A stretch of DNA of 64,000 bases from NCBI RefSeq assembly GCF_027579695.1, contig NC_083571.1, forward strand, positions 72,177,279 through 72,241,278, written 5' to 3'. Shown here in pieces: positions 55,721-64,000 of this stretch. This DNA is from Neoarius graeffei. Lineage: Eukaryota > Chordata > Actinopteri > Siluriformes > Ariidae. The position numbers were made by a program, and so were the translations under genes. The notes below the pieces were generated by a model that had not been told where the DNA came from, did not search any database, and saw nothing but the letters and a program-made list of their open reading frames with translations. How positions within the stretch are numbered: the stretch's first letter is position 1; every line of letters begins with the position of its first letter.

Positions 55721-56402
55721 CAAAGGAAACGAGGAAAGAGAAAGAAACAATGAAGAAGAGATAAAGCAAAATGCAGAAAAACCTTGGTTTAGGTTTAGGG
55801 TTACCCTCACATTAACCCTAACCCTGGATCTACATAAATTTCTGGATTTGTATCAAAATCTAATCGATTATTCCTCTGCCCATGGCCCACCTTTCCTCCA
55901 AATTCCATCACAATCTGTTCACTACTTTTTGAGTTACATTGGGAACAAACAAAGAAACAGCAGTGAAAACATAACCTCCTCAAACACAGTTGGTGGAGGT
56001 AATAAACAGACAGACAAAGAAATATTAAAGAAAAAAACATTTTATCATAAATAAATGTAAATATGAAGATTAGAATTTTGCTTTTGTTGTGAACAGTTAG
56101 TAAAGGTCAAGATGAGCAGCTTTGGTTCTTTTTCAAATCTCAACCCTTTTTGTGTTTTGTGTCATAAATTAAATCCAGAATTTTCTTCTCAGTGACAGCT
56201 GAGTGTTTATTTCAGGCACATTCTCATCTGCTTGGCCTCGTACCTGTGCTGTGTGTGTTTTGCATATTTCGATGCTGTAAGTGAGGTTCCAGAGAGAGAA
56301 CCGGTGCTTCGGTTCTGGCCCAGTGAGTGCTGGGCTTTCATCGGTGTTCCTTACATCACTCTTCTCAACACACACCGAAAATCCTGTAGCAAAACACTGT
56401 AA
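29789..56402 (+). CDS. acer2: Alkaline ceramidase 2, six exons, complete
   Basis: ACER2 is a Golgi membrane enzyme that hydrolyses ceramide to sphingosine and fatty acid. Coding exons are 29789-29920, 30154-30268, 34688-34829, 35845-35982, 55165-55302 and 56216-56402, giving 852 nt (283 codons plus TAA). All borders are GT/AG and phases agree. The expected calcium-site residues are D26, W27, E29, N31 and E40 ([16 protein letters not shown]). The zinc and catalytic site is S86, H90, D101, H219 and H223 ([20 protein letters not shown]). Several hydrophobic segments fit the seven-helix fold. [12 protein letters not shown] and [11 protein letters not shown] match ACER2 better than ACER1, and neighbourhood with rps6 supports this. 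The N-terminus starts MVMMMMMIV from an ATG repeat, so the true start could be any of those Met codons. Intron 4 is 19.2 kb of mobile elements. Confidence 0.95.
30298..30662 (-). mobile_element. V-SINE-type SINE in acer2 intron 2
   Basis: The tail TCTCATCTCATTATC is at the left and the head is at the right. The duplication AAAAGTAAT lies at 30289-30297 and 30663-30671. It begins only about 30 bases after the exon 2 donor. Confidence 0.9.
31517..32745 (-). mobile_element. hAT element I in acer2 intron 2
   Basis: Flanked by perfect 8-bp duplications ATTTAATG at 31509-31516 and 32746-32753. The ends are CAGTGCTGTATTAAGCC and TTAATCCGGCCTTG, with a shared TGCCCCTGGGCA subterminal motif. It retains only a first exon on the minus strand. 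At 1229 bp it is non-autonomous. Confidence 0.92.
32102..32416 (-). pseudogene. Orphan first exon of a hAT transposase (element I)
   Basis: The open frame starts [19 protein letters not shown] basic stretch is followed by VLDRFF and then a Ser/Thr/Ala/Glu-rich acidic linker. This matches the N-terminal organisation of fish hAT transposases of the zinc-finger MYM-like type. No zinc finger or catalytic domain follows within the element. Confidence 0.6.
32754..34063. other. acer2 intron 2: no further gene seen
   Basis: A (GA)n run lies at 33271-33296. The rest is unassigned intronic sequence. Short frames here lack coding signals. Confidence 0.5.
34069..34433 (-). mobile_element. V-SINE-type SINE in acer2 intron 2 (second copy)
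   Basis: Same family and orientation as the copy at 30298. The putative duplication is only CTCAT (34064-34068 and about 34433-34437), so its boundaries are less certain. Confidence 0.88.
34854..35439. mobile_element. 586-bp MITE just after acer2 exon 3
   Basis: Inverted termini start TTATGCCCAGGTCAGACGGC and end GCCGTCTGACCTGGGCATAA. It is internally non-coding. The target duplication is unclear (TTA or TAA are possible), so I do not name the superfamily. It starts 25 bases after the exon 3 donor, and the short frame across exon 3 into it is not a product. Confidence 0.75.
36097..36637. mobile_element. 541-bp Tc1-type MITE in acer2 intron 4
   Basis: Termini CAGTACCAGTCAAAAGTTTG and the inverse ending CTTTTGACTGGTACTG. 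TA precedes it at 36095-36096, and TG follows where TA is expected. It is non-coding. Confidence 0.85.
36642..36782. repeat. (GAAA)n-rich region
   Basis: GAAA-type tetranucleotide runs at 36642-36666 and 36740-36781, separated by purine-rich sequence. Confidence 0.85.
37086..37351 (+). mobile_element. Second family of tRNA-derived SINE
   Basis: The head GTGGCCAAGTGGTTAGAGCA (A box) and GGTTCGAGCCTC (B box) form a tRNA-like promoter, followed by an unrelated body and a T-rich end. A perfect 12-bp duplication GATGAGCTTTTG lies at 37074-37085 and 37352-37363. It is unlike the V-SINE copies elsewhere in the window. Confidence 0.85.
37780..38220. repeat. About 430-bp purine-rich tract
   Basis: The + strand is nearly all A and G (AGAAAGAAAG-like, irregular). 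The two long minus-strand frames here read only Phe, Ser, Leu and Tyr and are artefacts of composition. Long homopurine tracts can form triplex DNA. Confidence 0.85.
38221..39570. other. acer2 intron 4 segment without recognised features
   Basis: Unassigned intronic sequence. No terminal inverted repeats, SINE promoter boxes or coding exons were found. Confidence 0.5.
39582..39640. repeat. (TA)n microsatellite
   Basis: About 29 uninterrupted AT dinucleotides in acer2 intron 4. Confidence 0.95.
39801..40174 (-). mobile_element. V-SINE-type SINE in acer2 intron 4
   Basis: A perfect 11-bp duplication TGGTGATAACA lies at 39790-39800 and 40175-40185. Full-length copy with head, core and tail. 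Confidence 0.94.
40599..41352. mobile_element. Old non-autonomous DNA transposon with a SINE inside
   Basis: Left terminus CACCAACCAGCCACTTTAGT after TA (40597-40598), right terminus TAATAAAGTGGCCGGTGAG before TATA. These ends belong to a common fish DNA-transposon family and fit a TA target. The interior carries a diverged SINE. Confidence 0.7.
40737..40998 (-). mobile_element. Diverged, 3'-truncated V-SINE copy
   Basis: The SINE head and core are recognisable (GGGGTGGCATAGTTGTGTAG on the minus strand), but the usual tail is missing and many substitutions are present. It is the oldest SINE copy in the window. Confidence 0.8.
41497..42957 (+). mobile_element. Kolobok-like insert with a THAP exon
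   Basis: Inside hAT P, sequence unrelated to hAT ends near 42957 with CATATCTCCTTTAA, which looks like an inverted TTAAAGGAGATATG terminus followed by resumed hAT sequence (AAAGTACAGATCTCACTGG). The left boundary near 41497 is not a clear TTAA end and may be eroded. Confidence 0.6.
41731..42039 (+). pseudogene. THAP-domain exon of a Kolobok-like transposase
   Basis: The frame starts [12 protein letters not shown] and shows the C2CH pattern: CVAGRC, a tryptophan in KIWTSF, then LLCSAHF. It leads to a donor-like GTAAGTTC at 42040. It is a different THAP lineage from the exon at 13572. A possible second exon near 42290-42390 is not certain. No catalytic domain remains. Confidence 0.7.
43325..46590 (-). 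pseudogene. Gypsy 1 gag-pol remains
   Basis: In order on the minus strand: gag; a CX2CX4HX4C zinc knuckle ([14 protein letters not shown] near 46150-46190); an aspartic protease IDSG motif with a TAG stop a few codons upstream (46019-46021); reverse transcriptase with YLDD near 45050; RNase H near 44390-44500; and an integrase zinc region with SDWGPQF and QAEWANQ. Frames change between 46216-46590, 44826-45461, 44079-44480 and 43325-43822, so there are several frameshifts and stops. It is a dead copy. The large RT frame is better preserved than gag. Confidence 0.85.
46981..48534 (-). mobile_element. hAT element L inserted in Gypsy 1 gag
   Basis: The left end CAGGGACGGACTGG and the right end CCAGTCCGCCCCG are inverted. 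Flanking GTCCCAAG and GTCCTGAG could be an 8-bp duplication with two mismatches, so the right edge may shift by a base. A minus-strand first exon begins at 48336 ([12 protein letters not shown]), has a KLTELFG motif and reaches a donor near 48067. The rest is non-coding. Confidence 0.7.
48067..48336 (-). pseudogene. Orphan first exon of a hAT transposase (element L)
   Basis: A lysine/arginine-rich start is followed by a Ser-rich and then acidic segment, and a donor GTAAGTGAC lies at the end. This is the same architecture as the orphan exon of element I. A frame change within the segment suggests decay. Confidence 0.5.
48613..49049 (-). repeat. LTR of Gypsy 1 (437 bp)
   Basis: Starts TGTTAGGG and ends GTGTGACA on the + strand, next to the gag start ATG at 48594-48596. 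It shares GAATTCCCGTC and GGAT blocks with the LTR at 53277. It is the 5' LTR of the minus-strand element. Confidence 0.8.
49250..53259 (-). pseudogene. Gypsy 2 gag-pol remains
   Basis: Gag starts MDPAEL at 53259 but has TAG as codon 14 (53218-53220). The zinc knuckle [14 protein letters not shown] lies near 52390-52430 and the protease VDSG near 52240. The reverse transcriptase frame 50651-51535 contains YLDDILIF and runs into RNase H. Integrase parts are at 49912-50316 and 49566-50063 (SDWGPQF), and the C-terminal GPF-type region at 49248-49562. Several frame changes separate them. It is non-functional, but reverse transcriptase is long and clean. Confidence 0.85.
53277..53717 (-). repeat. 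LTR of Gypsy 2 (441 bp)
   Basis: TGTTATGGG to ATCATGACA. TATAAATA on the minus strand (53590-53597) is a likely promoter TATA box. The gag ATG lies 18 bases inside the element from the LTR edge. Confidence 0.8.
54052..54380 (+). mobile_element. Probable LINE 3' end with (TTGAC)n tail
   Basis: A 3'-UTR-like stretch includes a (GT)n run (54130-54180) and GACAATAAAGT, and ends in about five TTGAC units (54353-54379). Short tandem tails after AATAAAG are typical of L2/Rex-type fish LINEs. No reverse transcriptase sequence is present. Confidence 0.5.
55107..55156. repeat. (CT)n microsatellite at the acer2 exon 5 acceptor
   Basis: About 24 CT units end eight bases before the AG acceptor at 55163-55164, so the microsatellite forms the polypyrimidine tract of intron 4. 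Confidence 0.9.
55684..55722. repeat. (GAAA)n microsatellite in acer2 intron 5
   Basis: About nine AAAG units. Simple repeat. Confidence 0.9.
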
Positions 56403-56669
56403 AGTCTCAGGAACAGTGTTTACATGGTGGAGTGTGAAGATGTGAAGCAGCAGTGACAAAATGACATGGAGAACTCAGACATGAGAATGATGCAGGATGA
56501 AGCAGTTTACCTCAGACACCAGTTTCTCCTCAAAACCCCAACAGATCAGCAGATGCTTTAAACAAACAATTAATATTTGCTAATGCTGTTTAATATTTTT
56601 GAAACTATATGTTTATACTGTCAATGATAATCACTTCACTGTACAAATTTTTTAAAATCATTTTTAACA

Positions 56670-56675
56670 AATAAA
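56670..56675 (+). terminator. Likely acer2 polyadenylation signal
   Basis: AATAAA lies 268 bases after the acer2 stop codon, before the SINE at 56754. It is the first full consensus signal seen downstream. Confidence 0.55.
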
Positions 56676-56753
56676 ATGGTAATATTTCCCCCCTTGTTGA
56701 TTAAGGGATAATGAGTGAATTAGTAAATAGAGATTATTATAATTAATTTATTA

Positions 56754-57115
56754 TCTCATCTCATTATCTCTAGCCACTTTATCCTGTTCTACAGGATTGC
56801 AGGCAAGCTGGAGCCTATCCCAGCTGACTATGGGCAAAAGGCGGGGTACACCCTGGACAAATCGCCAGGTCATCACAGGACTGACACATAGACACAGACA
56901 ACCATTCACACCTACGGTCAATTTAGAGTCACCAGTTAACTTAACCTGCATGTCTTTGGACTGTGGGGGAAACCAGAGCACCCAGAGGAAACCCACACCG
57001 ACACAGGGAGAACATGCAAACTCCACACAGAAAGGCCCTCGTCGGCCATGGGGCTCGAACCCGGACCTTCTTGTTGTGAGGCGACAGCGCTAACCACTAC
57101 ACCACCGTGCCGCCC
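56754..57115 (-). mobile_element. V-SINE-type SINE downstream of acer2
   Basis: Full-length with head, core and tail. It is followed by an (ATT)n run at 57115-57135, which obscures the target duplication. Confidence 0.9.
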
Positions 57116-57135
57116 ATTATTATTATTATTATTAT

Positions 57136-58018
57136 ATGAACATTCCTGTTCTGTAAGATGTAAACTAATTTTTTGTGTATGAGAGTAACACCACAAAGAC
57201 TGATGATTCCATTTTTATTGATATTTTCTATTCATTAATTTCTAACACTATTGCAGAAGTGAAATTATGAATATTTTGTAGTTTACAGATTCTGTTTTTA
57301 CATCAGGCGTTCCTGTTGGGCTTTAAACCCTTTAGATTTCTCACTGATCCTGTTATTAGCAATAAATTATTTTATAGAAATATTCACATGACTGTTCCAT
57401 GTTTAGAGAGTCTGATGAAAATCTGACACTACAATCTGAGTTTAAAATGTAAAAATCATTTGTTTTTATACCGTTATGAATTTGTGCATGAAGTTTTGTA
57501 GCTGAAATTGAAACTGTATTCCCTGGCTTGATTTTATGTTCAAGGTTTCAAAGTTAATGTTCTAATAATCTTCTGTAAACATTTTTAAACTATAATTAAT
57601 ACAAAATGACAAAAGCCATGTGACAGTAAATAAACTCGCGCAGTGATAATGTTTAAAACGTTTATTTCACTGTTATAAATTTGTTATATAACTGATTTCT
57701 AAAGATCATTAAAAATAAAATGCTTGAAATAAATTTGCTATTTTAATAAATTTATCAAAACTGATTTTTTTTTGCATTTTGCTAATTTTGTACTTCACAT
57801 GCATTTTTATTTTAAACATATAACATCATCATAGTTGATCAGGAACAGGAGGACTATAATGTCATTTAAAACAACAACAACAACAACAACACCTATACAA
57901 CTACAAACAAGCAAACAAATAAATGGGACATATATTAAAAAGGCAAAAAACAATTATGTTCTATCAAATGTGTTTTCAAAACAGCAGCTTGCAGGACATT
58001 ATGTTTGAGCCAGACTAT
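57136..58018. other. No gene seen between acer2 and Gypsy 3
   Basis: AT-rich unassigned sequence with an (AAC)n run near 57870-57890. No coding or transposon ends recognised. Confidence 0.5.
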
Positions 58019-58023
58019 TTATC

Positions 58024-58605
58024 CATTAGGGCTTTGCTGGGATTCAAACCTGGTTTGCTGGTGTGATAATCCAGCAAACCCCCACTAGGCCACCAGGGGA
58101 ATGACTCAAGTGCAGAGGCATGAGGCGGAAGTAGAAAAGTATCAAAAAGTTTATTTACAAAATATATACAATCCAAGGGAAAAAACAAAAAGAATAATCC
58201 AAAGCTCAGAAGATATACAAAAATAAAAATATCCCAAGGTTCAATGTCCAAAATCCAACTAAGAAAAGAAGAGGCAAAAACTCAAATGCTAAGAAGATTC
58301 AAAGGTCAAAACAAAATCCACAAAGTCCAAAAGAAAGCAACAAAACCAAGAATACTAAGACACAGGCAAGGTACATGGGACAGAGGGAACTAGCACTAAC
58401 AGCATAGCATAGGAAAAAGACTCCGTGACAAGGGAACAAACAGAGGGGTATTTATACACAAAACAATTAAGGAACAAGGCGGGGCAGGAAACAGGCAATC
58501 AAGACAAACACAAAAACACAGTGGCGGCCTCTAGAGGCCAAAACAAACATGACAAGATGGAAATAACAGCGGCCTCTAGAGGCCAAAACAGTCCCAGTCC
58601 TAACA
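58024..58605 (-). repeat. Left (3') LTR of Gypsy 3
   Basis: It starts CATTAGGG where the other copy has TGTTAGGG, and ends CCTAACA. TATAAATA on the minus strand is at 58449-58456. A GGCCTCTAGAGGCC palindrome occurs twice, about 50 bases apart. Confidence 0.95.
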
Positions 58606-61600
58606 GGACCCCCCCCCCAGGAGTGTCTCCTGACATTCCCAGGGCGATCCGGATGGGCCGAATGGAAGTCCCGGCATAGTCCTTTATCTAGAATGTCCCA
58701 GGCGGGGACCCAACAGCATTCCTCAGGGCCATAGCCCTCCCAATCAACTAGATATTGAAGCCCGCCGCGGACCCGGCGGGAGTCAAGCAGGCAATGCACG
58801 ATGAACACAGTCTGACCCTGGAAGATGCGGGGGGGTGGGGGGTTCCTAGGGGCAGGGGCATACATGGATGTCAGTACGGGCCGCAACAGGGAAACATGGA
58901 ATGTGGGGTTGATCCTCAGAGTCCGGGGCAACTGGAGCCGGTAGGTGACAGGGTTTACCCTGTGCACCACCTTGAAAGGGCCAATGTAGCGAGGAGCAAG
59001 CTTGCGGTTCTCCACCCGCAGCGGAAGGTCCTTAGTGGACAGCCAAACCCACTTCCCAGGGCAGAAAGCGTGGGCAGGTATTCTATGGCGGTTGGCCTGA
59101 GTCTGGTTGGTTCTGGAGGTCTGGATGAGGGTCTTCCTGACCTTGCTCCAGGTCTTGCGACAGCGTCTCACATATTGGTTGACTGAGGGCACCCCCGCGT
59201 CCTCCTCCTGGTCCGGGAACAGAGGTGGCTGGAACCCGAATTGGCACTGGAATGGCGACAGCTTGGTGGCCGATGACTGCAGGGTGTTGTGGGCGTACTC
59301 TGCCCATGGCAGCCAGATGCTTCACGATGTCGGTTTATCCATAGCCAGGCCTCGCAGGGTGGTTTCCAGGTCCTGGTTGAGCCTCTCTGTCTGGCCATTG
59401 GACTGTGGGTGAAACCCAGAGGAGAGGCTGGCAGTGGCTCTGATGACCTTGCAGAACCCGTGCCACACTCGGGAGGAGAACTGGGGCCCTCGGTCTGAGA
59501 CGATGTCCTGTGGGAGACCAAAGACTCGGAAGACATGAGTGAATAATAGTTTAGCAGTTTCAAGAGCAGAAGGGAGCTTGCACAGTGGTAAAAAGCGGCA
59601 GGCCTTGGAGACTCTGTCAACTATGACCAATATGACAGTGTTACCTTGTGACTCAGGGAGACCTGTGATGAAGTCGACTGCCACGTGGGACCAGGGATGC
59701 CCGGGAATGGTCAGAGGATGCAGGAGACCCTGGGGATGCTGTCACGGGTTCTTGGTTCTGGTGCAGACCTCACAGGACAGGACAAATGACCTTACTTCCT
59801 TCTCCATGTTAGGCCACCAGAAGCGTCTTTTCAGGAAGTCCAGGGTCCTCCGAGCTCCCGGGTGGGCGGTGAGAGGGGAAGAGTGACCCCACTGGAGAAC
59901 CTTGGCCCGGGCTTGATGTGGGACGTACAAGAGGCCCGGTGGCCCCGTCCCAGGACCAGGGTCCTGGCGTTGGGCTCGTCGGATGGCCTCCTCAATACCC
60001 CAGCGGACAGGGGCCACAATCCGGGACACAGGGATAATAGGCCCGACTTCACTCTCCCTGTTAGTGGCAGAGAACAGCCTGGACAGTGCGTCAGGTTTGG
60101 TGTTCTTGGAGCCTGGGCGGTACGAGAGGGTGAAGTCAAACCGACTGAAAAACAGGGCCCACCTAGCCTGTCGTGGGTTCAGTCTTTTGGCTTGCTGGAG
60201 GTACTCCAGGTTCTTGTGGTCTGTCCAAACCAGGAATGGATGTTGCGCTCCCTCCAGCCAGTGCCTCCACTCCTCAAGGGCCAGTTTGACTGCTAGCAGT
60301 TCTCGATCCTCCACATCGTACCGGGACTCCGCAGGACTCAGGCGGTGGGAGAAGTAAGTACAGGGGTGCAGCTTTCCTTCCGAACGTTGAGAGAGCACCG
60401 TGCCGACACCACTGTCCGAGGCGTCCACCTCCACGATGAATGGTTGGGAGGTGTCCGGGAGGACCAGAATGGGTGCCGTGCAGAAGCGGTGCTTGAGGTC
60501 TTTGAACGCCTTTTCCGCCTGAGGAGACCAGACATATGATCCACCTGTCCCTTTGGTGAGGTCTGACATGGGTGCTGCTACAGAACTAAAGTTCCTGATA
60601 AACTTGCGGTAGAAGTTAGCAAATCCTAAGGACTGCTGAACCTCTTTGACGGACTTGGGAGTGGGCCAGTCCTGGATGGCCAGGGTCTTGGCTGGGTCCA
60701 TTTGGAGTTGGCCTGTCCGTACAATAAAACCCAGAAAGGAGACCTCGGGAACATGAAATTCGCATTTCTGGGCCTTGGCGAACAGATTGTTCTGTAGCAG
60801 CCTCTGGAGAACCTGGCGGACATGGTGGCGGTGCTCCTGCATGGTCTTGGAAAAGATAAGGATGTCGTCGAGGTAGACAAAAATGTACAGGTTAATCATG
60901 TCCCTCAAGACGTTGTTGATTAGGGCCTGAAAAACAGCTGGTGCGTTGGTGAGTCCAAAGGGCATCACCTGGTATTCGTAGTGCCCAGATGGGGTGTTAA
61001 AGGCAGTCTTCCACTCATCTCCCTGTTGGATACGGATGAGGTGGTATGCGTTCCGTAGGTCCAACTTGGTGAAGACGGTGGTGCCTTGGAGCAGGTCGAA
61101 TGCTGTGGACATCAGCAGAAGAGGATATCGGATTGCGCACAGTGATCTTGTTCATGCCCCTGTAGGCAATACACGGTCGGAGCCCCCCATCCTTCTTGCT
61201 GACAAAGAAGAAGCCGGCACCAGCAGGTGAGGTGGAGGGTCGAATGAACCCAGAGACCAGGGCATCTTTGAGGTATTCCTCCATGGCCTTGCATTCTGGC
61301 TGAGAGAGGGAAAACAGTCTGCCACGAGGAGGGGTAGTCCCAGGGAGCAAGTCGATGGCACAGTCGTAGGCCCGGTGCGGAGGAAGAACGGTGGCCCTGC
61401 TCTTGCTGAATACCTCCTTCAAATCCCAGTACTCTGTGGGAACTTGAGATAGCTCGGTGAGATCAGGAGGCTCGGCAGGAGACACAGGAGAGCTAGAGAG
61501 CAGACAAGAGGCATGGCACACAGGGCCCCATTCCACAACCTGGCTAGTGACCCAGTCTATACGAGGGTTGTGGCGGGTAAGCCATGGAAGACCTAGAATA

Positions 61601-62886
61601 ACTGGGAACTCAGGTGAAAGAATCAGGTGCAGGGATATTTCTTCCTTGTGACCTTGAGACTGGAGGAAGACTGGAGAAGTAACTTGGGTGACTCTTCCAT
61701 CATCTAACGCTTGACCATCGAGGGCAGACACAGACAGTGGGACTTCAAGAGGCACAGTCGGGACATTGATGCTTTGGGCGAAGTGGATATCTATAAAGTT
61801 TCCAGCTGCCCCTGAGTCTAACAAGGCTTGACAAGAGTGGACGGACTCACCCCAGGAGGTGGAGACCGGGATGTAGATTCCTTGGCCAGGAAGTCTGGGA
61901 GAGAGGGTAGGCAACCCTCCCTCGGCTGGACGGGGCGGTCCTTTTCCCAAGAGCTCGGGACATGATGCTCGGAAGTGACCAGGCTTGCCACAGTAGATGC
62001 AGCACTTGTCCCTCCTTCTGCGCTCCCTCTCGGCTACGGAGAGATGAGTACGGCCAACTTGCATGGGCTCTGGACAGTCACTGGAGGAGGTAGACGGGCT
62101 CCATGCAGAGACAGTGAGGCCAGGGAGACTCAGGACTTGGCGGCGTTCTCTAATCCTGTTGTCCAGACGAATAGCATGTGAGATCAGAGTTTCGAGGTCA
62201 CTTGGGCATCAAATAGAGGCCAGGCTGTCTTTGATGGGGTCAGACAAACCATGGTGAAAGGCTGAAACCAGGGCAGCCTCATTCCATCCGCTGACTGCTG
62301 CGAGAGTCCGGAACGATATGGCGTAGTCTGCGACACTTCCTCCTTGCCGGATGGACATGAGCTTTCTAGCTGCGTCGGTACTGATGTCCGCCTGGTCGAA
62401 GACCCGAAGCATCTCTTCAGTAAACAGTTCAAAATCAGAGCACTCGGGTCCCCGTCTCTGCCAGATAGCTGTTGCCCAAGCTCGTGCCTTACCAGCTAAC
62501 AAGGTTATCACAAAGGCGATCTTGCGGCGATCCGTAGTGTAGGTGGTAGGCTGGAGCTCAAAGGTGAGTTGGCACTGGGTAAGGAACTCCCGGCACTCAC
62601 CGTGCTTGCCATCATACCTCTGTGGTGCAGGAAGGCTGGGTTCGCAAGGTGAAGGAGACAGTGTGGCAGGAGGCACTGGAGCAGGAGCTGGATCAGGATG
62701 AGGAGATGCAGGCAGAGGTGTCAGCTGTGCCAGGGTTTTCCCAATTTGCAGAAGCAGTACCTCATGGCGAGCAAGGGCCTCACGTTGGCTTGTGAGCATT
62801 CATGGTCGCTCCGAAGCGTGTCAAAGCTTCCATAATTCCCTGAAGGTTGGCCGGGTAGACAGTTGAAGCAGCCTCTGCTGAGTCGG
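58606..62886 (-). pseudogene. Gypsy 3 gag-pol remains
   Basis: Gag begins near 62890 (ATGACCGACTC) with a frame change near 62800. TGA lies at about 62209. The zinc knuckle CIYCGKPGHFRASC lies near 61960-62005, and the protease LLDSGAAG near 61810. A one-base insertion near 61126 shifts the frame. Reverse transcriptase has YLDD near 60875, RNase H follows, and integrase has an H-H-C-C zinc region with [11 protein letters not shown] interrupts at about 59742 and again at 59322-59324. Catalytic-region motifs include DFITGLP and SDRGPQF. The C-terminus has a GPF-type module and a chromodomain (YLVDWEGYGPEECCW). Most stops look like CGA to TGA changes. Confidence 0.88.
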
Positions 62887-62903
62887 TCATGACGGAGTCT
62901 TTC

Positions 62904-63485
62904 TGTTAGGGTTTTGCTGGGATTCAAACCTGGTTCACTGGTGTGATAATCCAGCAAACCCCCACTAGGCCACCAGGGGGATGACTCAAGTGCAGAGGCG
63001 TGAGGCAGAAGTAGAAAAGTATCAAAAAGTTTATTTACAAAATATATACAATCCAAGGGAAAAAACAAAAAGAATAATCCAAAGCTCAGAAGATATACAA
63101 AAATAAAAATATCCCAAGGTTCAATGTCCAAAATCCAACTAAGAAAAGAAGAGGCAAAAACTCAAATGCTAAGAAGATTCAAAGGTCAAAACAAAATCCA
63201 CAAAGTCCAAAAGAAAGCAACAAAACCAAGAATACTAAGACACAGGCAAGGTACATGGGACAGAGGGAACTAGCACTAACAGCATAGCATAGGAAAAAGA
63301 CTCCGTGACAAGGGAACAAACAGAGGGGTATTTATACACAAAACAATTAAGGAACAAGGCGGGGCAGGAAACAGGCAATCAAGACAAACACAAAAACACA
63401 GTGGCGGCCTCTAGAGGCCAAAACAAACATGACAAGATGGAAATAACAGCGGCCTCTAGAGGCCAAAACAGTCCCAGTCCTAACA
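62904..63485 (-). repeat. Right (5') LTR of Gypsy 3
   Basis: Canonical TGTTAGGG to CCTAACA, TATA box at 63329-63336. It differs from the left LTR by eight transitions, all in the first 115 bases. Confidence 0.95.
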
Positions 63486-63522
63486 TTATCTAGTTCATTT
63501 GAATAGAATATATTTTCCCACG

Positions 63523-63892
63523 GGCGGCACGGTGGTGTAGTGGTTAGCGCTGTCGCCTCACAGCAAGAAGGTCCTGGGTTCGAGCCCCGGGGCCGGCGAG
63601 GGCCTTTCTGTGTGGAGTTTGCATGTTCTCCCCGTGTCCGCGTGGGTTTCCTCCGGGTGCTCCGGTTTCCCCCACAGTCCAAAGACATGCAGGTTAGGTT
63701 AACTGGTGACTCTAAATTGACCGTAGGTGTGAATGTGAGTGTGAATGGTTGTCTATGTGTCAGCCCTGTGATGACCTGGCGACTTGTCCAGGGTGTACCC
63801 CGCCTTTCGCCCGTAGTCAGCTGGGATAGGCTCCAGCTTGCCTGCGACCCTGTAGAAGGATTAAGCGGCTAGAGATAATGAGATGAGATGAG
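63523..63892 (+). mobile_element. V-SINE-type SINE, first of a tandem pair
   Basis: Full copy. The 13-bp duplication ATATTTTCCCACG lies at 63510-63522 and 63893-63905. Confidence 0.94.
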
Positions 63893-63905
63893 ATATTTTC
63901 CCACG

Positions 63906-64000
63906 GGGCGGCATGGTGGTGTAGTGGTTAGCGCTGTCGCCTCACAGCAAGAAGGTCCTGGGTTCGAGCCCCGGGGCCGGCGAGGGCCTTTCTGTGCGGA
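63906..64000 (+). mobile_element. V-SINE-type SINE, cut by the window end
   Basis: The head GGGCGGCATGGTGGTGTAGT begins directly after the right target duplication of the previous SINE. Only the tRNA-like half is inside the window. Confidence 0.9.

Larger units (their letters stand above)
58024..63485 (-). mobile_element. Complete Ty3/Gypsy chromovirus 3 with both LTRs
   Basis: The 5462-bp element is bounded by 582-bp LTRs and perfect 5-bp duplications TTATC (58019-58023 and 63486-63490). Order on the minus strand is gag, protease, reverse transcriptase, RNase H, integrase and chromodomain, which defines a chromovirus. It is structurally complete, but its genes carry stops and one frameshift. 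LTR similarity shows it is fairly young. Confidence 0.95.

Noticed and set aside
29789-56402. acer1 as the identity of the ceramidase
   Set aside because: Residues around the N-terminus and the [11 protein letters not shown] segment fit ACER2 better, and RPS6 adjacency is the ACER2 locus in human.

Overview
This window looks like teleost fish nuclear DNA. It holds two vertebrate genes with fish-style intron structure, at least nine copies of a V-SINE-type tRNA-derived SINE, and a typical fish set of mobile elements (hAT, Tc1/mariner, Kolobok-like and Ty3/Gypsy chromovirus). The species cannot be fixed from the sequence.

Layout. 1-9451 is a CpG-rich minisatellite built on 24-28 bp units. It has almost no stop codons on the + strand, so its very long open frames are artefacts. 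9452-10207 is a rearranged hAT-like element that interrupts the end of the array. 10211-11705 is CpG-rich at its start and may hold the promoter and first exon of a leftward gene (10779-10804). 11706-22613 is a nest of transposons up to seven levels deep, most levels supported by target-site duplications (TSDs).

The core genes are rps6 (minus strand, six exons, 22889-28994, complete 249-codon product) and acer2 (plus strand, six exons, 29789-56402, 283 codons). They lie head to head about 750 bp apart. RPS6 and ACER2 are also neighbours on human chromosome 9p, so this is conserved synteny. Introns 2 and 4 of rps6 each carry a copy of what looks like the same H/ACA snoRNA. The rps6 transcript starts at a 5'-TOP motif, and the acer2 upstream region has a perfect GTCACGTGAC palindrome.

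Intron 4 of acer2 is about 19.2 kb because of repeats. A hAT element with a perfect 8-bp TSD (41460-54645) encloses a THAP-domain relic and two decayed Gypsy elements, one of which carries another hAT element. Downstream of acer2, a complete Gypsy chromovirus with two 582-bp LTRs and a perfect 5-bp TSD (58024-63485) is followed by two SINEs in tandem at the window end.

rps6 and acer2 look intact and functional. Every transposase and pol gene I could follow is broken. I did not find a new multi-gene system. The best leads are the paired intronic snoRNAs, the organisation of the minisatellite, the depth and precision of the transposon nest, and the repeated survival of only the first transposase exon in shortened hAT elements.
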